This document shows, one piece after another, positions 1-5,103 of a stretch of DNA of 5,103 nucleotides. How positions within the stretch are numbered: position 1 is the first letter of the stretch; the number at the start of each line of letters is the position of its first letter. Source of the DNA: JAAFGT01 sp041485165 (GTDB lineage: Bacteria; Acidobacteriota; Terriglobia; Acidiferrales; UBA7541); contig JBGPJC010000184.1 in assembly GCA_041485165.1 (NCBI GenBank), positions 1 to 5,103 of the forward strand, in the 5' to 3' direction. Below the pieces are notes generated by a model, which was given only the letters and a program-made list of their open reading frames with translations, ran no database searches and was not told where the DNA came from. The translations under genes were made by a program, and so were the position numbers.

Positions 1-1
1 C

Positions 2-577
2 AAGGGAAACGTGCACGTCTCCGGCCACGGCAGTGAAGTAGAAGTGGCCGATGTGGGCGGCGACGCGACTATCGAAGGCGAATTCTTCGGCCCCATCCGC
101 GTGCGCAACGTGCCGCGGGGCACGCGCTTCGTTTCCTCGCGCACCGACCTGACCCTCAGCAGCCTTCCGGGACAGATGGAGATGGATTCCGGGGACCTGC
201 GCGTGGACGACGCCTCCGGCAATATCCTGCTCACCACGCGCGAAAAAGATGTGGTCATGGAAAATATCAGCGGAAAGGTGCGCATCGAGAACAAGCACGG
301 CGAGGTGACTGTGCGCATGCGCAAAGAGCCCAAGGACGAGATCAGCATCAGCAACGAATCGGGCGGCGTCGAGTTGTCCCTGCCCTCGCGGGCCACCTTC
401 GAGGTGGACGCTTCCTCCCGGTCGGGCGAAATCGAGAACGATTTCGAGGACAGTGATTTGAAGCTGACCCAGAACGACAACGGCAAAAGCTCGCTGCACG
501 GCAAGCACGGCCAGAAGGGCCCGCGCATCAACCTGCAGACCACCTACGGCCAGATCCGCCTGCGCAAGTCCGACTAG
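2..577 (+). CDS. DUF4097-family beta-strand-repeat protein, C-terminal part (5' end outside window)
   Basis: The frame is open from the left edge to TAG at 575-577, giving 191 visible residues. A GTG at 11 could be read as a start, but the frame stays open upstream of it and the repeats are already under way, so the gene almost certainly begins outside the window. The protein is a run of short beta-strand units with alternating hydrophobic and polar residues and turns at SG, HG or YG: SGDLRVDDASG, SGKVRIENKHGEVTVR, SGGVELSLPSRATFEVDASSRSGEIENDF, and a closing GPRINLQTTYGQIRLRK. The pattern LPSxAxFxxDAxSxSGxI followed by GPRIxLxTxxGxIRLRK is, from memory, typical of DUF4097 (putative adhesin) proteins, which form a right-handed beta-helix or solenoid. 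The visible part is strongly charged and has no membrane segment; any signal peptide or anchor would be upstream. Biochemical function is unknown. It converges on aroA across 34 bp. Family call is fairly confident; role is not assigned. Confidence 0.8.
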   Translation, partial: KGNVHVSGHGSEVEVADVGGDATIEGEFFGPIRVRNVPRGTRFVSSRTDLTLSSLPGQMEMDSGDLRVDDASGNILLTTREKDVVMENISGKVRIENKHGEVTVRMRKEPKDEISISNESGGVELSLPSRATFEVDASSRSGEIENDFEDSDLKLTQNDNGKSSLHGKHGQKGPRINLQTTYGQIRLRKSD

Positions 578-611
578 AAATCACCTCGGCTCCGCCGGCG
601 CTTGGAAGACC

Positions 612-1904
612 TCACCGCACTAATAATTTTTCCAGGACGGAGAAAAACTCCGGAAAAGATACGCCGGCGCATTCGGCGTCGCGCAGCACGCTCTCCCCGG
701 TAGCCCCAAGCGCGGCCACGGCACAGGCCATGGCGATGCGATGGTCACCGCGGGGCTGGATCTCGCCTCCCCGCAGCCGGCCCGCCGCGCGGCCGGCCAC
801 GCGCAAACCGTCCGGGAACTCCTCCACCTGCGCGCCCATCCTGCGGAGATTTTCGGCCAGCGCGGCGATGCGGTCGCTCTCCTTGACGCGCAACTCGCCG
901 GCGTCGCGGATCTCGATTCCCTTCTCGGTGTAAGGGCCCAGCGCGGCGAGCATGGGCAGCTCGTCGATCATTTGCGCCACCTGGGAGCCGGAAATCGTTC
1001 CGCCCGCGAGCGGCGCGTGGCGGATGGCGAGGTCTCCCACCAGCTCGCCGGAACGCGTTTCGAGTTTCGTCACGCGCAATGGCGCGCCCATAGAGACCAA
1101 AAAGTCTAGAACGGCGGTGCGTGTTGGGTTCAAGCCCACGCCGCCGACCAACAATTCTGACCCCGGCAGGATCAGCGCCGCGGCGAGGAAGAATATCGCC
1201 GAGGACAAATCCCCGGGCACTTCCATCCGCCGCCCGGTGAGGCGGGGGCGCCCGGTGACGCGGATGGTCTTCCCTTTGCGCTCGATTTCGGCGCCGAATT
1301 CAGCCAGCGCAATTTCCAGGTGGTCGCGTGTGCGTACTGGCTCGACCACGGAAGTGATGCCGGAGACGAAGAGTCCCGCCAGCAGGATTGCGGACTTCAC
1401 TTGCGCGCTCGGCGTGTCCAAGGTGTACTCGATGGGTTGCAGCGAGGAGCCGAGAATGTTCAGCGGGGCGAACCGGTCATCACGGGCGCGGATCCCCGCG
1501 CCCATCAGCCCCAGCGGGGCCATCACCCGGCGCATGGGGCGGCTGCGCAGCGAGGCGTCTCCGGTGAGCACGGAGGCAAACGGCTGCGCGGCGAGCACGC
1601 CGGCCAGCAACCGCATGGTGGTGCCGGAGTTTCCGGCATCAAGCTTGCGCCGGGGAGCCTTCAGTCCATCCAGGCCCACACCCGCGATCCGAACTGTGTC
1701 CGCAGCCTTCTCGATGGAAACGCCGAGCCGCTTAAGGCACTCCAGCGTCCGCCCGCAATCGTCAGCAGAGGAAAAATGATGGATCTCGCTGGGGCCCTCG
1801 GCCAGCGCGGAGAGGATCGCCAGGCGGTGGGAGATGGATTTATCTCCGGGTACGCTGAGCGTCCCGGAGATTGCCCGCGCCGGAGCGATGCGCTTTTTCG
1901 CCAC
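612..1904 (-). CDS. aroA: 3-phosphoshikimate 1-carboxyvinyltransferase (EPSP synthase)
   Basis: This cytoplasmic enzyme joins phosphoenolpyruvate to shikimate-3-phosphate, the sixth step of the shikimate pathway to chorismate and aromatic amino acids. It is complete at 430 aa, the usual length. Signatures in order: VPGDKSISHR (18-27, K22 binding PEP), GNSGTTMR (91-98, PEP loop), TGDASLRSRPM (114-124), SAQVK (166-170), RDHLE (193-197), VPGDLSSAIFF (229-239), NPTR (259-262), MIDELP (312-317, with D314 matching the catalytic Asp near 313 of E. coli AroA), RVKESDRI (339-346, K341/E342) and GDHRIAM (386-392). GDKS, SAQVK and NPTR resemble the class II (CP4/Bacillus-like) enzymes more than class I. 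The start is GTG at 1904-1902: an in-frame TAG lies four codons upstream (1916-1914), so there is no earlier start, and the protein begins MAKKRIAPA, as expected for the family. No Shine-Dalgarno sequence precedes it; see the promoter entry. The stop is TGA at 614-612. No catalytic residue appears to be missing. Confidence 0.97.
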   Translation of the reverse strand: MAKKRIAPARAISGTLSVPGDKSISHRLAILSALAEGPSEIHHFSSADDCGRTLECLKRLGVSIEKAADTVRIAGVGLDGLKAPRRKLDAGNSGTTMRLLAGVLAAQPFASVLTGDASLRSRPMRRVMAPLGLMGAGIRARDDRFAPLNILGSSLQPIEYTLDTPSAQVKSAILLAGLFVSGITSVVEPVRTRDHLEIALAEFGAEIERKGKTIRVTGRPRLTGRRMEVPGDLSSAIFFLAAALILPGSELLVGGVGLNPTRTAVLDFLVSMGAPLRVTKLETRSGELVGDLAIRHAPLAGGTISGSQVAQMIDELPMLAALGPYTEKGIEIRDAGELRVKESDRIAALAENLRRMGAQVEEFPDGLRVAGRAAGRLRGGEIQPRGDHRIAMACAVAALGATGESVLRDAECAGVSFPEFFSVLEKLLVR

Positions 1905-1910
1905 GGCGAA

Positions 1911-1919
1911 ATTCTAGCA
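1911..1919 (-). promoter_or_regulatory. Extended -10 promoter of aroA, implying a leaderless mRNA
   Basis: Read on the minus strand, TGCTAGAAT fits the extended -10 consensus TGnTATAAT with one mismatch, at the third base of the hexamer. The hexamer TAGAAT is at 1916-1911, six bases (TTCGCC) follow, and then comes the GTG start at 1904. The usual distance from -10 to the start of transcription would put +1 on or within a base of this G. That agrees with the lack of any Shine-Dalgarno sequence. No convincing -35 is found 16-18 bp upstream, which is normal for extended -10 promoters. The match is seen in the sequence; its use as a promoter is inferred. Confidence 0.55.
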
Positions 1920-2021
1920 CGCGCATCACCCCCGCCGTTGCGCACACTCCATAGCCGCGCACAACCTTTTCATCTGCCCAGGCCTCTACGGAGTGAGGAA
2001 TTCGCTCCCGGCACGCGGTTG

Positions 2022-2030
2022 TATTATGAT
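2022..2030 (+). promoter_or_regulatory. Candidate -10 element(s) for the S55-like gene
   Basis: Two overlapping hexamers each match TATAAT at 5 of 6 positions: TATTAT (2022-2027, with TG directly before it but without the usual one-base spacer) and TATGAT (2025-2030). Either would start transcription at about 2034-2037, only a few bases before the ATG at 2040. The best -35-like word nearby, TTCGCT at 2001-2006, matches TTGACA at three positions only. This is a rare AT-rich patch in a GC-rich intergenic region and it faces the right way, but the element is weaker than the one serving aroA. Confidence 0.35.
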
Positions 2031-2039
2031 GGAAAGAGA

Positions 2040-3869
2040 ATGATTGCTCTGCGTCGCTCGCTTGCGCTATTTGCCGTCCTGCTGGCCGCGGCCCTGCCGC
2101 TTTTCTCCGCCACCGGCAACATCCACGACACTCTCCCGCTCGACCAGGTGAAGCCGGGGATGAAAGGCGAGGTGTACACCATCTTCGCCGGTGACACGGT
2201 TGAAAAAATCGACCTGGAAGTGATCGGCATCCTGCCCAACCTGCTGGGACCCAAGCAGGACATTATCCTGGTGGTGCTCCGCGGCCCGAAAGTCGAAGTG
2301 AGCGGCGTAGTAGCGGGCATGAGCGGGAGCCCGGTCTATATTGACGGCAAGCTGGTTGGTGCGCTTTCTTTGAAGTTCGGAATTTTTACCAAAGAAGCGA
2401 TCGGCGGGGTCACGCCCATCGCCGGGATGCTGGAAGCCGAAGCCGCGGGAAATGCTCCGGGGTCGAGCGCATGGCTTCCGCCCAATGGCCCAGGCTCGCT
2501 CGAAAGCCCCGCACTGCCGGTCTCGGCCGACGCGCGACTCCAGAAGTTTCCCCTTCCAGAAGAGTTTACCCGGCGGGTCGGACTCGGCACCGGGGCGTAC
2601 CTCGAGCCGATTGCCGCGCCGCTGGTCTTCTCCGGATTCGATCACCAGACGCTGGAACGCTTCGCTCCGCAACTCACCGCCTACGGTTTGGTCGCCGTGC
2701 AGGGCGGAACTTCGGCCCCACAGGCTGACGACGCGCGGCTCGAACCTGGGCAGATGGTTTCCATGATCCTGGCCTCGGGCGATATTTCTCTGAGCGCCGG
2801 ATGCAGCGTCACGGCAGTGGAAGGCGACCGCGTGCTGGTTTGCGGGCATCCCCTGTTCGACTTCGGCCCGGTGGCATTGCCCATGGCGCGCGGGCGTGTG
2901 CTGACCACGCTCTCCTCCTCTTTCAATTCCGTCAAGATGATGAATGCCGGCGGGGTGATCGGTACGATCACGCAGGATCGCCTGACGGCGGTGGTCGGAA
3001 AGCTGGGCGTCGCGCCGCCCATGATCCCCATCGAACTCTCGCTGGTTACCCCTTCGCGCACCAAGCAACTCCACTTCGACGTCATCAACCATCCCCGGCT
3101 GACTCCGCTCCTGGTGGCCATTTCCGCATTCAACGGCCTGGTGGCCAACGCGATCTACAGCGAAGGCACCACCCTGCAATTGACCGGCAGCATCGAGGTG
3201 GAAGGCCATGCGCCGGTGCAGCTTGAAAACATGTTTGCGCCGTCCGAATTCGGCGTTCCCGACGGGATCTTTGTGGCCCTGATGGTGCAAAGCGTTTTCG
3301 GACGCATCTACTCGAACCCTTACGAGCGGGCGCGGATCAACCGCGTGTCGCTGCGCGTGGAGAGCATCCCGGAACGCCGCACCGGCGCGATCGAAGGAGC
3401 CTGGAGCGACAAGAACGAAGCCAGCGCCGGCGAGCGGCTGAACATCAAGGTTCTGGTGCGGCCATACCGCGGCGCGCCGGTGCTGCGCGAAGTGCCCATC
3501 GTCATCCCGGCGTCGGCGCGCGGCCAGCTCCGCATCCTGGTGAGCGATGCGGATACGCTCAACCGCATGGGCGGCGGCATGGCCTTCAACCCGCAAGCGC
3601 GGCTCTCCGGTCTCGAACAGCTCATCACCCTGCTCAACCGCGAGCGGCGGAACAACCGCCTGTACGTCACGCTGCTGCAGCCCGCGCCCACGCTGCTGGT
3701 AGAAGACAAAGAGCTTCCTAACGCCCCGCTTTCGCAGATCAGCGTCCTGGACCAGCAGCGGGCGCCCGGCACATCGTTCCTGCTCCGCGAATCGTCCGCC
3801 GGGGAGTGGTCCGTGGCCATGAACCAGGTGATTACCGGCCAACAGACGCTGGTGATCACGGTCAAGTGA
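2040..3869 (+). CDS. Exported SpoIVB/S55-peptidase-like protein with reversed catalytic-motif order
   Basis: The protein has 609 aa, ATG at 2040 and TGA at 3867-3869. The start is chosen because it opens a classic signal peptide: MIALRR, a hydrophobic stretch at 7-22, and a likely cleavage site after FSA (residue 24). The frame is open further upstream, but only because it runs antisense to aroA. Residues 38-132 resemble the C-terminal half of the S55 domain of SpoIVB: KGEVYTIFAGDTVEKIDLEV, then GMSGSPVYIDGKLVGAL (93-109), where S95 is the presumed nucleophile by analogy with trypsin's GDSGGP. A variable linker follows. Residues 237-330 resemble the N-terminal half: GCSVTAVEGDRVLVCGHPLFDFG (254-276) with H270 and D274 in a GHxxxD motif, then GVIGTITQDR (305-314). 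The region from about 440 to 609 looks beta-rich (GERLNIKVLVRPYRG, 464-478) and is not assigned. No PDZ domain is obvious. The SpoIVB class cleaves exported proteins at sporulation; nothing here suggests sporulation, so the substrate is unknown and proteolysis is unproven. Only a weak AG-rich stretch (2031-2039) precedes the start. Probably co-transcribed with the propeller gene 35 bp downstream. Confidence 0.85.
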   Translation: MIALRRSLALFAVLLAAALPLFSATGNIHDTLPLDQVKPGMKGEVYTIFAGDTVEKIDLEVIGILPNLLGPKQDIILVVLRGPKVEVSGVVAGMSGSPVYIDGKLVGALSLKFGIFTKEAIGGVTPIAGMLEAEAAGNAPGSSAWLPPNGPGSLESPALPVSADARLQKFPLPEEFTRRVGLGTGAYLEPIAAPLVFSGFDHQTLERFAPQLTAYGLVAVQGGTSAPQADDARLEPGQMVSMILASGDISLSAGCSVTAVEGDRVLVCGHPLFDFGPVALPMARGRVLTTLSSSFNSVKMMNAGGVIGTITQDRLTAVVGKLGVAPPMIPIELSLVTPSRTKQLHFDVINHPRLTPLLVAISAFNGLVANAIYSEGTTLQLTGSIEVEGHAPVQLENMFAPSEFGVPDGIFVALMVQSVFGRIYSNPYERARINRVSLRVESIPERRTGAIEGAWSDKNEASAGERLNIKVLVRPYRGAPVLREVPIVIPASARGQLRILVSDADTLNRMGGGMAFNPQARLSGLEQLITLLNRERRNNRLYVTLLQPAPTLLVEDKELPNAPLSQISVLDQQRAPGTSFLLRESSAGEWSVAMNQVITGQQTLVITVK

Positions 3870-3892
3870 CGCCCGGCGCGCTGGCCAAATTC

Positions 3893-3899
3893 AGGGGAG
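3893..3899 (+). promoter_or_regulatory. Ribosome binding site of the propeller gene
   Basis: AGGGGAG, containing GGAG at 3896-3899, lies five bases before the ATG at 3905. It is the only strong Shine-Dalgarno match in front of a gene in this window and it fixes the start of the downstream gene. The 35-bp gap after the S55-like gene contains no hairpin followed by a T run, which favours read-through transcription. Confidence 0.7.
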
Positions 3900-3904
3900 A
3901 GCTG

Positions 3905-5103
3905 ATGTCATCACGACGCATTCTTCTGTTGTCCATCTTTGTCCTGGTTGCGGCCGGCACTGCGCAACCTGCCCGCGCCGAGCGCACGCGCTTCTGGCGC
4001 CAGACCAACTACGAAGAGTTTGAGAAGGGCACGCCCAAGGGTGTGGCGCTGCAGAGCGACGGCCGGTTGGTCCCCGCGCCGCGATTCGCTCCATTTGCCG
4101 ACCCCAATCTCGCTTATCTATGGGCGCTGCGCGTGGATTCGAAAGGGCGCGTCTACGCGGCGGGCGGTTCGAACGCCAAAGTGGTGCGCTTCGACGAGAA
4201 GGGCGCCGCCACCACGGTCTTTGAATCCCCCGAATTGGCCGCGCAGACCATCCTGCTCGACGCTCAGGACAACCTCTACGTCGGCACGCAGCCGGACGGC
4301 AAGGTTTACCGCATCACGCCGCAGGGCCAGCAGAGCGTTTTTTTCGCGCCCGGGACAAAGTATATCTGGGACCTCGCTCTCGGCCGCGATGGGACGCTCT
4401 TCGTGGCCACCGGCGACAAAGGGGAGATTTTTGCCGTCACCCCCGACGGCAAGAGCAAGCTCTTCTACAAGAGCGATGAAACCCACGTGCGCTGCCTGGC
4501 CTTTGACCGCCAAGGGCGTCTGCTGGCCGGCACCGAGCCCAACGGGCTGGTGCTGCGCGTGGAAACGAGCAAGAGCGGCGAGGCCCAGGCCTTTGTAGTC
4601 TACGAGACAGCTAAGAAAGAGGTGACTGCGCTTCTCTCCGACAAGGCCGGAAACGTTTTCGTCGCCGCGGTGGGGGAGAAAACTCCCGTCAACCCCGTGG
4701 CCGTGCCGCCGAATGTGCCGCCGACTCCACAGTTCCCCGGACAAGTGATCCCGCCGCAGATCCCGCCTGCGTTTTTTCTTCCCATCCCCTCGCTCGGCGG
4801 CAGTGAGGTGTACCGCATCGCTGCCGACGGCGCGCCGGAGAGACTTTGGAGCTCGCGCGAAGACCTGGTCTTCTCTCTGGCGTTTTCGTCCACCGGCAAG
4901 TTGCTGCTGGGCACGGGGGCCAAAGGCATCTTGTACCAGCTCGAAGGCGGTGGCGTGTATTCCAATGTCGCCAAGACTTTCACCGCGCAGGTGACCGCGC
5001 TGGCCACCGCGCCCGATGGCCGGGTCTTCGTCGGCTCGGCAAACCCCGGCAAGGTTTTCTCTTTGGGGCCGGGAACGGAACCGGACGGCGTATTCGAATC
5101 CCA
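3905..5103 (+). CDS. Secreted beta-propeller protein (NHL/WD40/SMP-30-like repeats), 3' end outside window
   Basis: ATG at 3905 opens a frame with no stop through the right edge, giving 399 codons. The first 25 residues form a signal peptide: MSSRR, a hydrophobic core at 6-17, and cleavage after ARA at 25. Mature residues 26-70 have a mixed sequence. From residue 71 a repeat of about 40 aa recurs, beginning near 71, 113, 154, 194, 239, 321 and 362. Each unit has the form [VI]xxLxxDxxGxLYVGTxxxGxVYRIxxxG, for example NLYVGTQPDGKVYRI, TLFVATGDKGEIFAV and RVFVGSANPGKVFSL. Repeats of this length and strand pattern indicate a beta-propeller, and seven units are visible, so the propeller may close at or just past the edge. 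The fifth unit is interrupted at about 260-297 by a Pro-rich insert. Such folds serve as binding scaffolds or sugar/lactone enzymes; no catalytic or metal-binding set is recognised, so no function is assigned. It follows the S55-like gene by 35 bp with a good ribosome binding site, probably in the same operon. Confidence 0.88.
   Translation, partial: MSSRRILLLSIFVLVAAGTAQPARAERTRFWRQTNYEEFEKGTPKGVALQSDGRLVPAPRFAPFADPNLAYLWALRVDSKGRVYAAGGSNAKVVRFDEKGAATTVFESPELAAQTILLDAQDNLYVGTQPDGKVYRITPQGQQSVFFAPGTKYIWDLALGRDGTLFVATGDKGEIFAVTPDGKSKLFYKSDETHVRCLAFDRQGRLLAGTEPNGLVLRVETSKSGEAQAFVVYETAKKEVTALLSDKAGNVFVAAVGEKTPVNPVAVPPNVPPTPQFPGQVIPPQIPPAFFLPIPSLGGSEVYRIAADGAPERLWSSREDLVFSLAFSSTGKLLLGTGAKGILYQLEGGGVYSNVAKTFTAQVTALATAPDGRVFVGSANPGKVFSLGPGTEPDGVFES

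Larger units (their letters stand above)
1905..2039. other. Divergent intergenic region between aroA and the S55-like gene
   Basis: This 135-bp stretch separates two divergently transcribed genes. It holds the aroA extended -10 at its left end and -10-like sequences for the rightward gene at its right end. The middle has a 7-bp direct repeat GCGCACA (1940-1946 and 1957-1963, start points 17 bp apart), too short to call an operator. No RNA gene, strong hairpin or convincing coding potential was seen. The rightward reading frame is open across it, but the protein in that frame shows a clear signal-peptide start only at 2040. Confidence 0.6.

Noticed and set aside
587..597. CGGC-TCC-GCCG stem between the DUF4097 gene and aroA.
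   Set aside because: A 4-bp stem without a T run is expected by chance at this GC content; no terminator is called.
638..652. Hairpin CGGAG-AAAAA-CTCCG near the 3' end of aroA as a terminator for the convergent gene pair.
   Set aside because: The stem is only 5 bp, lies inside the aroA coding sequence, and has no T run after it on either strand.
1940..1963. 7-bp direct repeat GCGCACA in the divergent intergenic region as a possible operator.
   Set aside because: It is too short and GC-rich to stand out from chance, has no dyad symmetry, and does not sit at a defined distance from a convincing -35.
1320..2039. Long in-frame upstream extension of the S55-like gene (another 240 codons).
   Set aside because: It runs antisense to the 5' half of aroA and is open because of GC-biased codon use. 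The predicted protein there is low-complexity, and a signal peptide begins exactly at the ATG at 2040.
2067..3842. 591-codon open frame on the minus strand.
   Set aside because: It is the antisense of the S55-like gene; its translation is rich in His, Arg and Gln and has no recognisable domain. The plus-strand protein has clear motifs.
4341..4347. T7 run (and a T6 run near 4772-4777) in the propeller gene as possible slippage or phase-variation sites.
   Set aside because: The reading frame and blade repeats continue without a break across both runs, and the runs fall at Phe codons. Nothing points to programmed slippage or an assembly error.
3939..4598. 219-codon plus-strand open frame within the propeller gene.
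   Set aside because: Its translation is Arg/Ser/Pro-rich noise. The frame starting at 3905 gives a signal peptide and regular propeller repeats over the same bases.

Overview
The window is GC-rich and tightly packed, with four protein genes, two of them cut by the window edges. No RNA gene, mobile element, CRISPR array or recognisable Rho-independent terminator was found. The gene content suggests a Gram-negative environmental bacterium, most likely an Acidobacteriota member. It combines a DUF4097-type beta-repeat protein, an exported SpoIVB/S55-like protein outside any visible sporulation context, and a secreted beta-propeller with AroA. This placement comes from remembered gene-family distribution, not a database search, and is only moderately secure.

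Layout. (1) At 2-577 (+) is the C-terminal part of a DUF4097 protein whose start lies left of the window. (2) At 612-1904 (-), convergent with it across a 34-bp gap, is a complete aroA for EPSP synthase (430 aa, GTG start). (3) At 1905-2039 is a 135-bp divergent intergenic region with promoter-like -10 elements facing both ways. The aroA side is a clear extended -10 placed so that transcription would begin at the GTG itself, implying a leaderless mRNA. (4) At 2040-3869 (+) is a 609-aa exported protein carrying the two catalytic signatures of SpoIVB peptidases (S55), GMSGSP and GHxxxD, in reversed order. (5) At 3905 to the right edge (+) is a secreted beta-propeller protein of at least 399 aa with seven visible blade repeats, a Pro-rich loop in the fifth, and no stop before the edge.

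How the genes relate. aroA is a housekeeping shikimate-pathway gene and probably has no functional link to its neighbours. The S55-like gene and the propeller gene are co-oriented, 35 bp apart, with no terminator between them, and both products carry signal peptides. They look like a two-gene (or longer) operon acting in the periplasm or cell envelope; what they do there is unknown. The most interesting feature is the permuted S55-like protein with its cysteine pair next to the presumed catalytic histidine, followed by the leaderless-type aroA promoter.
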